A stretch of DNA of 6,707 bases from Eggerthellaceae bacterium (GTDB lineage: Bacteria > Actinomycetota > Coriobacteriia > Coriobacteriales > Eggerthellaceae), in assembly GCA_900754955.1 (NCBI GenBank), contig CAAEEV010000030.1, positions 1 through 6,707 on the forward strand, in the 5' to 3' direction. Position numbers and translations under genes: made by a program. A model generated the notes under the pieces. That model searched no databases, had not been told where the DNA came from, and saw only the letters and a program-made list of their open reading frames with translations. Below, in pieces: positions 1-5,989 of the stretch; position 1 is the stretch's first letter; every line of letters starts with the position of its first letter.

Positions 1-268
1 CCACGGTCTGCGCCTTGATCTGGCCGTTCTCGAACACGATCAGCGTCGGAACCGAGTTCACACCGTAGCGCGCGGCCACATCGGGGCTCTGATCGATGTC
101 GACCTTGTACACGTAGGCGTTACCGGCGACCTCAGTCGCGATCTCGTCGAGGACGGGAGCCACCATGCGGCACGGGCCGCACCAGGTGGCGAAGAAGTCG
201 ACGAGGACGGGCTTGTCCGCCTCGAGAACCTTGGACTGGAAATCGGCGGAAGCGACAATCTCACTCAT
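1..268 (-). CDS. trxA: Thioredoxin, N-terminal 89 residues (cut by window edge)
   Basis: Thioredoxin is a small cytoplasmic dithiol:disulfide oxidoreductase that keeps protein cysteines reduced and is itself recharged by thioredoxin reductase. The translation has the family's hallmarks: the active site WCGPC at residues 29-33 preceded by the VLVDFFATW strand, an internal VDID segment near residue 57, and the conserved cis-proline in SVPT (Pro74) followed by LIVFENG. The ATG at 266-268 has an AAGGAG ribosome binding site 7 nt upstream, and the protein starts at the usual place for a roughly 105-residue thioredoxin, so only about the last 15-20 residues lie outside the window. It reads away from the channel operon and is separated from it by a terminator, so it is its own transcription unit or the first gene of one continuing leftward. 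The family assignment is very secure. The symbol assumes this is the general-purpose thioredoxin rather than a specialised paralogue. Confidence 0.96.
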   Translation of the reverse strand, partial: MSEIVASADFQSKVLEADKPVLVDFFATWCGPCRMVAPVLDEIATEVAGNAYVYKVDIDQSPDVAARYGVNSVPTLIVFENGQIKAQTV

Positions 269-536
269 GTCATAACTCCTTTTTCTCGCGTCGTACCCGG
301 CGGGGCGAGGAGGGCGCGGGGGCGCAATCGCGCAACCGCAGCGCATCGCCCGCCTCAGTCGGCCGACGTCGCATTAACCATGCATCCATTGTAGGCGCAC
401 GCCCCCACCGCACCCGCCCGTGCGACTGCGAAGGGTGCAAATCGGGGCGGAGACGGCAGCGGCGGGAGCGGATGCCCTCGCTTCGCACGCCAGATGGCGC
501 CCCGTCGCGCTCCCCCGACGGAGCCCGAACGCACAA
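269..536. other. Gene-free GC-rich region upstream of thioredoxin
   Basis: Together with the terminator to its right, this is the longest gene-free stretch in the window (269-611, 343 bases). The open frames crossing it are short, rich in Arg, Pro and Ala, and have no recognisable domain, so I read them as chance frames in GC-rich DNA. Going leftward on the minus strand it holds a possible -10 element at 388-393, then a leader of about 110 nt ending in the thioredoxin ribosome binding site. I see no tRNA, tandem repeat or clear riboswitch fold here. Confidence 0.6.
388..393 (-). promoter_or_regulatory. Candidate -10 element for thioredoxin
   Basis: On the minus strand the hexamer is TACAAT (5 of 6 to the sigma-70 type consensus), sitting in a small AT-richer patch (371-393) in otherwise very GC-rich DNA. 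No good TTGACA-like -35 is found 16-18 nt upstream. If used, transcription would start near 381 and give the thioredoxin mRNA a leader of about 110 nt. The call rests on the -10 alone. Confidence 0.3.
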
Positions 537-566
537 AGGCCCCTCCGCACGACAGCGGAGGGGCCT
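537..566 (-). terminator. Intrinsic terminator of the channel operon
   Basis: A perfect 12-bp inverted repeat, AGGCCCCTCCGC / GCGGAGGGGCCT, encloses a 6-nt loop. On the minus strand it lies 46 nt beyond the channel stop codon and is followed by TTGTGCG, a short and imperfect T-rich tail. The stem is very strong and the position directly after the operon is right. The weak tail leaves some doubt about efficiency. The same stem read on the plus strand has no T-run, so it is best assigned to the minus-strand operon. Confidence 0.8.
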
Positions 567-611
567 CCCAAACAAGCGCCGCCCACGTAGCGGAAGCGCG
601 AGCTTCGCGTA

Positions 612-3600
612 CTAGCGGTTCACGCTCTCGTTGCCGAGATCCTTCGCGGCGATCTTCTGCTCGTCGTTGAACTGGTCGGCGCGCAGCTGGTCGCCAAGCG
701 TGGGCTTAGCGAACTCGGAGGGCTGGTGCACGACCACCTGCGAGTACGGGATCATGATGTTGTGCTCGTCGAAGATGAGCTTCATCTCGCGACGCAGATC
801 GCGCTCGAGCTGGCCGCGGGCGTTCTCGGCGCACTGGACCACCACGCGGATCGTCACGCTGTTGTCGGCAAGCGACACCACGCCCTTGTAGAACGGACCC
901 TCCTCGATGGCGGGCAGGCGACGGCGGATGTGCGGGAACTCCTCCTGAAGGATGTTCTCGACGCGCTCAAGCGACTCGCCGTACTCGATGTCCATATCGC
1001 AGGAGGCGTACGAGCTCTCCTTCGTCATGTTGATGACGTTGCTCACCTCGCTGTTACGCAGGATGATGATGTTGCCCGAACCGTCGTTGATCTTCGTGGT
1101 GCGCACGCCGATGTCCATCACGGTGCCACTGTTGGAGCCCACCTTGATGATGTCGCCCACGCGGAACTCGCCCTCGAAGATGATGAACAGACCCGACAGA
1201 ATATCGCTCACGAGCTCCTTCGCACCGAAGGACACGGCGATCGACAGGATGCCGGCGGAAGCGAGGAGCGTCGTGGTGTCGATGCCGATCACCATGAGGC
1301 AGTAGTACACCATGCCGATGATCGAGGCGTACTTGATGAAGCTGCTCACAAGGCGGCACATCGTCTCGCCGCGCGGACCGAACACGCCCGCGAGCAGGTG
1401 CAGCAGCCGCTGCACGAGCATCGTGACGGTGATCACGACGCACGCGATCATGAGGCACGCCGTGATGGCGAACACGTTGAGGCCGTATTCCCAGCCGCCG
1501 TTGAGCACGTAGGAGAACACCGAATCGCTCGGGAACACGGCGTCCTTGAACACGACGCCGAGGCACACGACGATCGAGAACACCGCCACGAGCACCTTCA
1601 CGATGGTGAGCACGCGCTGCTCGGGCGTCTTCTCGCCCCAGTCGAGCGAGTCGTACAGCCAGCGGCTCGCCGCCGACTCCGTGGTCCTCACGCGGCCGTC
1701 GGGCATCGTCACATCGAACGTACGCGAATCGGGGTCGCCGTCGTCCTCGCCCGGCGTCGGCAGATCGGGCTCGCCGAGGCGCGTCCTGCGCACCTCGAAC
1801 GCCACAAGCAGGAAGATGACGATCTGGCACACGAGACCGCTCACGCCCGTGGCGATGGTGAGCGGCACGCGCTCGGTCATGAACTCGCCCTCGGGCTGCG
1901 CGACGTAGATGTAGTTGTCGCCCGACTCGAACGACGACGCGTAGTACGTCGCGCCCGCAACGGTGAGGAAGTCGTTGTAGCCGTCCTGGAACTGCTTGTC
2001 GGTCATGCCGTAGCCGGTCGCATCGCGGCCGACAAGGCGGGAATCGGGGAAGTAGGTGAACGTGTGGTCGTTCTTGTTCACCGCGAAGGCGAAGCCGTCC
2101 TGACCCACCTTCACGCCCTCGAGAATGGCGTCGAGCTGCACGCTCGAAAGCAGATTCTCAAGGCGCGACGAGCGAATGCCGAGCTGCACGAAGCCGTCGG
2201 CGACACCCGCATCGTCGTGGAGCGTCACGCCGATGTACTGGCGCAGCTCGCCGGAGATCTCGTCGGGCATCGGGTCCTGGATTACGCTGTCAACGCCTTG
2301 GAGCAGCTTCCTGAACTCGTAGCTCTGGTCGGCGGGGTCCTCGCTCAGCACGAAGTTGGTGTACGAGGAGTTGGTCGAGGTCAGCGTGCCCGCGCCGTCG
2401 AACACGTACACGTACTGGATCTGCAGCACGTCGGCGAGCTCCTGCAGCTTCTCACGCGTCTCGAGCGCCGGGTTGGCGTCGAGGATGTAGGCAGCCACCT
2501 GGGCCTTGTTGAGGTAACGCTCGTTGTACTGCTCGGTGAGCGCGTCGGCCTGGTCGTTGGTGCGCTCGATCGTCGTCTCGATGTCGGCGGCGCGTTCCTT
2601 GCTGCTCACCGACTCAGCCGACAGCGAAAAGAGCGTCTGCATGTAGAACGTCACGACGATGACGGCAAGGAAGCCGACGAACGACAAAACGATGGACTTG
2701 CGGCCGATCGCCTTGTTGTAGCGCAGCGGCCCGATGTTGACGTAGTTCTCGGGGTTGTAGCCGCGCTTCTCGTCCTCGCGCATGACGAACAGACCGTAGA
2801 GCGCCACGATCATCGCAGCGGAGAAGAACACGAACAGGATCACGCCCACCGTGAGGTTGCGCGACGAAACGAGCTCGCTTTCGGGCACGGCGGCGATGTA
2901 GTAGGTGCCGTCGATTTCGGACACGCCCGCATAGAGGCGCTCGCCGTTGAATTCGAGCCATCCGAAGCGGCCGTTCTCGAGCTGTGAGGCGTCGATGCCC
3001 GCATCGAGCGCATCCTGACCGATGTAGTCGGCGTTCGGATGGTAGGACACGAGGTAGTCGCGGCCCGACACAGCGAAGACATAGCCGCTCTGGCCCACGC
3101 TCACCCCGCTCAGCACGGCCGCCGTCGAGGCGGTGCTGTCGACGAGCTCATCGAGCTCGGCGGGCTCCTGCTCCACGACGACCATCGTGTCGGCATTGAT
3201 CGCCGCGGCGTAGTAGCGCCACGTCGTGCCCTCGTCGACGAACTCGACCTCGACTGCGTCAGAGGGCTCGCCCGTGTCAAACGTCGTGCGCAGCAGGTTG
3301 AAGCGGGCGTGGGTGAAGTCAGCGAGCGTATCCCGGGCGCGCGCGATCACGTCGCCCGCGCGGTTCACCACCATGACGTTGCTCACGCCGAGCAGGTCGC
3401 GGTACTCGACCATCTTCGCGTCGGTCGCCTCGAACCCGGTGTCGTTGTTCGCCATGAAGGCCACGCTCTCGGCCTTCGACTGGTAGATCTCGTCGTAGGT
3501 CTGCGTGTTCTGAGCGGTCTCCTCATCGGCCGCTTCGAGGATGCCCGGCAGATCCTCCATCTCGCGCTCGATGTCGGCGGTGTAGTTCGACATCGACAGG

Positions 3601-3698
3601 TCGTCCTGCATCGACGCCACGATGAAGCCCATCGCAACGACGCTCGCGATGACGAAGGCAATGAGGATGCCAGCTTTGATCTTGAGTTTTCGAGACAT
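612..3698 (-). CDS. MscS-family channel with two tandem dCache sensor units
   Basis: A 1028-residue membrane protein with eight apparent membrane helices. Helices near 8-30 and 282-305 bracket a first extracytoplasmic domain (about 31-281). Helices near 335-357 and 611-636 bracket a second (about 358-610). Both have dCache features, notably the paired motifs VGQSGYVFAV (201-210) with YHPN..YIGQDA, and VGQDGFAFAV (531-540) with YFPDSRLVGRDA. An acidic cytoplasmic linker (about 640-690) follows, then helices near 695-717, 738-762 and 785-806. A pore helix of MscS TM3 type (about 808-841, AGILSIAVSFGAKELVSDIL) runs into GLFIIFEGEFRVGDIIKVG and the MscS beta domain with ITxxxN-like RNSEVSNVIN (881-890). 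Predicted topology puts both sensors outside and the MscS vestibule inside. MscS proteins release ions and osmolytes on membrane tension; E. coli MscS is about 286 residues, so two thirds of this protein is sensory addition. The ATG has AGGAGG 6 nt upstream, overlapping the preceding stop. Ligand gating is inference. Confidence 0.92.
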   Translation of the reverse strand: MSRKLKIKAGILIAFVIASVVAMGFIVASMQDDLSMSNYTADIEREMEDLPGILEAADEETAQNTQTYDEIYQSKAESVAFMANNDTGFEATDAKMVEYRDLLGVSNVMVVNRAGDVIARARDTLADFTHARFNLLRTTFDTGEPSDAVEVEFVDEGTTWRYYAAAINADTMVVVEQEPAELDELVDSTASTAAVLSGVSVGQSGYVFAVSGRDYLVSYHPNADYIGQDALDAGIDASQLENGRFGWLEFNGERLYAGVSEIDGTYYIAAVPESELVSSRNLTVGVILFVFFSAAMIVALYGLFVMREDEKRGYNPENYVNIGPLRYNKAIGRKSIVLSFVGFLAVIVVTFYMQTLFSLSAESVSSKERAADIETTIERTNDQADALTEQYNERYLNKAQVAAYILDANPALETREKLQELADVLQIQYVYVFDGAGTLTSTNSSYTNFVLSEDPADQSYEFRKLLQGVDSVIQDPMPDEISGELRQYIGVTLHDDAGVADGFVQLGIRSSRLENLLSSVQLDAILEGVKVGQDGFAFAVNKNDHTFTYFPDSRLVGRDATGYGMTDKQFQDGYNDFLTVAGATYYASSFESGDNYIYVAQPEGEFMTERVPLTIATGVSGLVCQIVIFLLVAFEVRRTRLGEPDLPTPGEDDGDPDSRTFDVTMPDGRVRTTESAASRWLYDSLDWGEKTPEQRVLTIVKVLVAVFSIVVCLGVVFKDAVFPSDSVFSYVLNGGWEYGLNVFAITACLMIACVVITVTMLVQRLLHLLAGVFGPRGETMCRLVSSFIKYASIIGMVYYCLMVIGIDTTTLLASAGILSIAVSFGAKELVSDILSGLFIIFEGEFRVGDIIKVGSNSGTVMDIGVRTTKINDGSGNIIILRNSEVSNVINMTKESSYASCDMDIEYGESLERVENILQEEFPHIRRRLPAIEEGPFYKGVVSLADNSVTIRVVVQCAENARGQLERDLRREMKLIFDEHNIMIPYSQVVVHQPSEFAKPTLGDQLRADQFNDEQKIAAKDLGNESVNR

Positions 3699-3704
3699 CG
3701 CTGC

Positions 3705-3710
3705 CCTCCT
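3705..3710 (-). promoter_or_regulatory. Channel ribosome binding site overlapping the upstream stop
   Basis: AGGAGG lies 6 nt before the channel ATG and shares its first two bases with the TAG stop (3709-3711) of the binding-protein gene (reads TAGGAGG). The overlap fixes the channel start and suggests translational coupling of the two genes. Confidence 0.85.
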
Positions 3711-4563
3711 AGTCCCACTTATCGGTCAACGCGGCGATCGTGCCGTCGTCGAGCATGCCCTGGATGGTTTCCGCCACGCGGCTCGAGAGCTCGGAGCCCT
3801 TCTGAGTGGCCACGCCGAAGGACTGCTCGGCCACCTCGAAGTTCGCGAGGTAGGAGCGATCATCGTTCATGTAGGTCTGGGCGATGGCGCCATCGAGCAC
3901 CATGGCGTCGATCGTACCCTCCTCAAGCGCGTCGGAAAGTTCCTGATACGAGGGGAACTGCAACAGGCGCCAGGTGTCGAAGAGCACGTTCTGGTTGTCG
4001 GATCCGAGCACCTCGGAAACACCGGTCGAGAACCCGATCTCCTGCAGCTTGATGTTGAGCAGCGGCGCCGCATTGGCGCCCGACATCGTACCGAAGGTCA
4101 TGCCCTTCATGTCGTCGATCGAAGTGAGCAGCGAGCTGTTCTCCACGACGGCGATCACGTGATCGGTGTAGTACGCCGGCGAGAAGTCGAAGTTCTCGAG
4201 GCGCGTCTCGGCGATGGAGTAGCACGCCACAAGCGCGTCAACCTCGCCGTTGAGCAGCATCTCCTTGCGGTTCTCGGGCGTCACCGTCACGTATTCCACG
4301 TCGGCGTAGCCCATGCGCGCGGCCATCTCGTTCGCGATGTCGATCTCAAGCCCGTAGTACTTGCCCGTCTGCTCGTTGAGAAAGCCGAAATTCACCACGT
4401 CGGCGCGCACGCCCACGCGCAACGTGCCGCTGCCCCCCTGGACCGCATCGCCCGAGCCGCATCCGGCAAGCCCGATGCAGGCGCAGGCAAGCAGCGCGGC
4501 GGTAAGCAGCGCCGCGATCCTTCCCTTCAATGTCACAGATACTCCCCTTCTCTTCCTTTTCAC
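3709..4563 (-). CDS. Extracytoplasmic solute-binding lipoprotein, amino-acid (family 3) type
   Basis: A lipid-anchored, bilobed binding protein of the family that captures amino acids and similar solutes outside the membrane. A charged, hydrophobic leader ends in the lipobox LAGC with Cys35, followed by a Gly/Ser linker. The mature part shows the family pattern: LRVGVRADV (48-56), YYGLEIDIANEMA (69-81), GEVDALVACYSIAETR (106-121) and GTIDAMVLDGA (216-226). Arg121 and Asp224 sit where family 3 proteins clamp the alpha-carboxylate and amino group of an amino acid, so an amino-acid-like ligand is reasonable. No permease or ATPase gene is adjacent; the next gene is the double-dCache channel 10 nt downstream, so it is an orphan binding protein or a partner of that channel. 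The start is ambiguous. GTG at 4563 has GAGGAG 9 nt upstream. GTG at 4536 has AAGGGGAG 5 nt upstream and would give a more typical 26-residue signal peptide (275 residues total). The outer start is reported. Confidence 0.9.
   Translation of the reverse strand: MKRKRRGVSVTLKGRIAALLTAALLACACIGLAGCGSGDAVQGGSGTLRVGVRADVVNFGFLNEQTGKYYGLEIDIANEMAARMGYADVEYVTVTPENRKEMLLNGEVDALVACYSIAETRLENFDFSPAYYTDHVIAVVENSSLLTSIDDMKGMTFGTMSGANAAPLLNIKLQEIGFSTGVSEVLGSDNQNVLFDTWRLLQFPSYQELSDALEEGTIDAMVLDGAIAQTYMNDDRSYLANFEVAEQSFGVATQKGSELSSRVAETIQGMLDDGTIAALTDKWD
4542..4549 (-). promoter_or_regulatory. Internal ribosome binding site favouring a shorter lipoprotein start
   Basis: AAGGGGAG lies 5 nt before an in-frame GTG (4534-4536). 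Starting there gives Met-Thr-Leu-Lys-Gly-Arg followed directly by the hydrophobic core and lipobox, a textbook lipoprotein signal length. It competes with the GTG at 4561-4563, whose GAGGAG (4573-4578) is 9 nt upstream. Confidence 0.5.
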
Positions 4564-4723
4564 GTCGCGCGTCTCCTCGCGGGCGGTTGCAAGCGCCCTG
4601 CTGCCGCGAATACGCGCGCGAACAACCTTCTTCGCATAAGCGCAACTGGATATTGTGGCAAAGGAAGATGCCCGTCCATCAGGTCAAACGGTTGTTCAAA
4701 AAGATATTGAAGGATATGAGGAA

Positions 4724-4779
4724 GGGTGCTGTGCACTATATGGGACACCTGCACGCGGCCGAGCACGGGTGCTTTACAC
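4724..4779. repeat. Pair of GGGTGCT-type direct repeats, each with a local dyad
   Basis: Two 13-base copies, GGGTGCTGTGCAC (4724-4736) and GGGTGCTTTACAC (4767-4779), match at 11 positions. They are spaced 43 bp centre to centre, about four helical turns. Each copy touches a small inverted repeat (GTGC-TGT-GCAC at 4726-4736 and AGCAC-GG-GTGCT at 4762-4773), and the first abuts the TATAGT hexamer. They could be paired operator sites for the lipoprotein-channel operon. They are short enough that chance is possible. Confidence 0.35.
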
Positions 4780-4839
4780 GTGGAATGAAGCCCCGCGCCG
4801 CGCCCAGGCCTCGCACGCCTCGCCTACAGTGCAGGGAAA

Positions 4840-4853
4840 CGCTGCGCGCAGCG
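4840..4853 (-). terminator. Weak terminator-like palindrome after the LysR gene
   Basis: CGCTGCGCGCAGCG is a perfect 14-base palindrome starting 3 nt past the regulator stop codon. As RNA it would form a 5-bp stem with a 4-nt loop, followed on the minus strand by TTTCCC. The stem is short and the tail poor, so it may only slow or partly stop transcription toward the lipoprotein gene. Confidence 0.35.
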
Positions 4854-4856
4854 ATG

Positions 4857-5774
4857 CTATGCCCCGAAGGAGCGGATGAGATCGGCCGTGCTTCCCTGGA
4901 GCTTCTCGAGTATGTCGTGCAGCTCCTCGTGGCGATCGACGCGCGAGAGGATGCAGATGGAAATGGGCCGCATGTCGGCCGAACACACGGGAACCATGCA
5001 GGCGCCCCCGACATCCTTGTACATCGAGGAGACCGCCGCGCTGAACACGTACACCTCGCCGTCGAAGAAGGCGCGCTTGAACGCGTCGCGGTCCTCGGGA
5101 TGCTCCACGCGCAGCACAGGCGAGACGAGCCCCTCCTTGCGGTAGAGCGAGAGAACCGATTCGTTGAAGTCGTCGTATTCCTTCGAGACGAGCACGGTGT
5201 AGTCGTTAAGCTCGGCGATCGTCGCGCAGGAACGTTCAGCGAGCGGATGGCACGGTGCAACAACGACACCCGTCGGAAGCATGCCGATCGGCGTGCAATC
5301 GATGCCTGCATGCTCGAGCACGCCGATGGACACGGCAAGGTCAACCGATCCGTCGAGAATGCCTTCGACGCCTTCGCGCACGTCGGCGCGTTCCATCTCG
5401 ACCCGTACGCCGAATATGCGCGAGAGCATGAGGGGAAACGCCTGAAGCGCCCTGTCGATATGGGGAAACACCGGGGAGCAGAGCACCATCTTGAGCGGTC
5501 GCGCCGAGCGCATCCGCTCATAGTCGCCGGGGAACGACTCAAGCGCGGCGAATTTCTCGAGCGCCACAACGGCGCGATCGTAAAACGCCGTGCCGAACTC
5601 GGTCGGGCGCGCGCTGCGGTTGCCGCGGATAAAGAGACTCTTCCCCAGCTCGCCCTCGAGATCAGATACGGCCTTCGACACGGCCTGAACCGTAACGAAC
5701 TGCTTGCGAGCCGCGGCGGAGAAGCTCCCCTCTTCGAACGCCGCCACGAAATACCTGATCTGACCGATGTTCAT
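4857..5774 (-). CDS. LysR-type transcriptional regulator
   Basis: A 305-residue DNA-binding regulator of the usual LysR length. Residues 1-60 form the winged helix-turn-helix: MNIGQIRYFVAAFEEGSFSA opens it, then AAARKQF.TVQAVSKAVSDLE carries the recognition helix and GELGKSLFIR the wing entry, followed by PTEFG. A linker helix to about residue 90 leads into the two-lobed effector domain (KMVLCSPVF..., DLAVSIGVLEH, VVAPCHPLAE, VLVSKEY), which normally binds a small co-inducer. The ATG at 5772-5774 was chosen because it begins exactly at the conserved N-terminus and has GAGG about 5 nt upstream. The frame stays open a further 45 codons upstream, but that stretch has no family match and spans a terminator-like hairpin. 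It is divergent from the antiporter and co-directional with the lipoprotein-channel operon, so it could control either, and LysR proteins commonly repress themselves. Its ligand cannot be read from the sequence. Confidence 0.93.
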   Translation of the reverse strand: MNIGQIRYFVAAFEEGSFSAAARKQFVTVQAVSKAVSDLEGELGKSLFIRGNRSARPTEFGTAFYDRAVVALEKFAALESFPGDYERMRSARPLKMVLCSPVFPHIDRALQAFPLMLSRIFGVRVEMERADVREGVEGILDGSVDLAVSIGVLEHAGIDCTPIGMLPTGVVVAPCHPLAERSCATIAELNDYTVLVSKEYDDFNESVLSLYRKEGLVSPVLRVEHPEDRDAFKRAFFDGEVYVFSAAVSSMYKDVGGACMVPVCSADMRPISICILSRVDRHEELHDILEKLQGSTADLIRSFGA

Positions 5775-5796
5775 GACTACCTCGAGAACCACCATG

Positions 5797-5830
5797 CAAA
5801 AGAAACGCCTCGCTCGAAGGAGGGAGGCGT
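5797..5830 (-). terminator. Attenuator-like hairpin and U-tract in the LysR leader
   Basis: On the minus strand the sequence ACGCCTC-C-CTC-CTTC-GAG-C-GAGGCGT folds into a 10-bp stem with a single C-C mismatch and a 4-nt loop, followed at once by TTCTTTT. It has the form of an intrinsic terminator but lies about 22 nt before the regulator's ATG. There is no recognised minus-strand gene upstream for it to terminate, so leader attenuation of the regulator is the simplest reading. Confidence 0.55.
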
Positions 5831-5890
5831 ACCCCATTTGTCCATAAAGATGCATCAATACTAACATTCGCGCCTGTCGACACCCCTTGT

Positions 5891-5905
5891 TTGACCCACC
5901 CTCAA
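5891..5905. promoter_or_regulatory. Candidate LysR-type operator (TTGA-N7-TCAA, T-N11-A)
   Basis: The dyad TTGA-CCCACCC-TCAA contains the T-N11-A spacing (T5892 to A5904) typical of LysR-family recognition sites, and is bracketed by a wider GTTTG-N13-CAAAC inverted repeat (5889-5911). It lies in the divergent region 117 nt upstream of the regulator start and overlaps a TTGACC -35-like hexamer on the plus strand. A perfect palindrome ACTTTAAAGT (5910-5919) adjoins it and may be part of the site or of a -10. Assignment is by pattern and position only. Confidence 0.45.
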
Positions 5906-5950
5906 CCAAACTTTAAAGTCGATGTCGGTGGCTTTGCGACGCATTGTCTC

Positions 5951-5956
5951 TATACT
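5951..5956 (+). promoter_or_regulatory. Candidate -10 element for the antiporter
   Basis: TATACT (5 of 6 to consensus) lies about 117 nt before the antiporter ATG; no convincing -35 is visible 16-18 nt upstream. An alternative is TTGACC (5891-5896) with TAAAGT (5914-5919) at 17-nt spacing, which would put the candidate LysR operator over the -35. Either would give a leader of about 110-150 nt. Confidence 0.35.
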
Positions 5957-5965
5957 GGTGTCTCT

Positions 5966-5989
5966 CGGGCCTGCATCGACGCAGGCCCG
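5966..5989 (+). other. Stem-loop at the 5' end of the antiporter leader
   Basis: A perfect 9-bp inverted repeat, CGGGCCTGC / GCAGGCCCG, has a 6-nt loop and is followed by an overlapping smaller stem CGCCC-N6-GGGCG (5988-6003). No T-run follows, so it is not an intrinsic terminator on this strand. If transcription starts from the TATACT element, the hairpin would sit almost at the mRNA 5' end, where it could stabilise the message or take part in leader regulation. I could not match it to a known riboswitch class. Confidence 0.5.

Larger units (their letters stand above)
4564..4856. promoter_or_regulatory. Intergenic control region between regulator and lipoprotein-channel operon
   Basis: This gap of 293 bases holds no convincing gene. 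Its centre (about 4640-4745) is clearly less GC-rich than the flanks, as expected of a promoter region for the minus-strand lipoprotein-channel operon. On the minus strand a TATAGT hexamer (4735-4740) is the best -10-like element, but it has no matching -35. TTGACC (4682-4687) and TTGAAC (4694-4699) are -35-like but have no good -10 at normal spacing. It also contains the GGGTGCT direct repeats described separately. The size of the gap suggests the operon is not simply read through from the regulator gene. Confidence 0.45.

Noticed and set aside
270..586. Minus-strand open frames of 101 and 70 codons in the region before thioredoxin
   Set aside because: They overlap each other, are rich in Arg, Pro and Ala, cross the operon terminator or the likely thioredoxin promoter, and show no recognisable domain.
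593..606. Small hairpin GAAGC-GCGA-GCTTC just after the channel stop codon
   Set aside because: Only a 5-bp stem with no T-run; the 12-bp stem at 537-566 is a far better terminator.
726..2987. Open frame of 753 codons on the plus strand opposite the channel gene
   Set aside because: Its translation is dominated by His, Arg, Ala, Glu, Val and Asp with no domain pattern, as expected for the antisense frame of a GC-rich membrane-protein gene; the minus-strand frame has unambiguous MscS and dCache motifs.
4620..4697. Distant inverted repeat GAACAACC / GGTTGTTC in the lipoprotein upstream region
   Set aside because: An 8-base inverted match within about 290 bases is expected by chance roughly half the time, and the flanks do not extend it.
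3039..4710. Overlapping plus-strand open frames of 337 and 362 codons
   Set aside because: They cross the boundary of two real minus-strand genes, have low-complexity Arg/His-rich translations, and lack a plausible ribosome binding site or domain.
4530..5864. Plus-strand open frame of 444 codons opposite the LysR gene
   Set aside because: It is the antisense shadow of a clear LysR protein and extends through intergenic DNA with no recognisable domain.
5775..5909. N-terminal 45-codon extension of the LysR gene
   Set aside because: It would begin at a TTG with no clear ribosome binding site, has no family similarity, and would translate through the terminator-like hairpin; the ATG at 5774 gives the standard 305-residue length.
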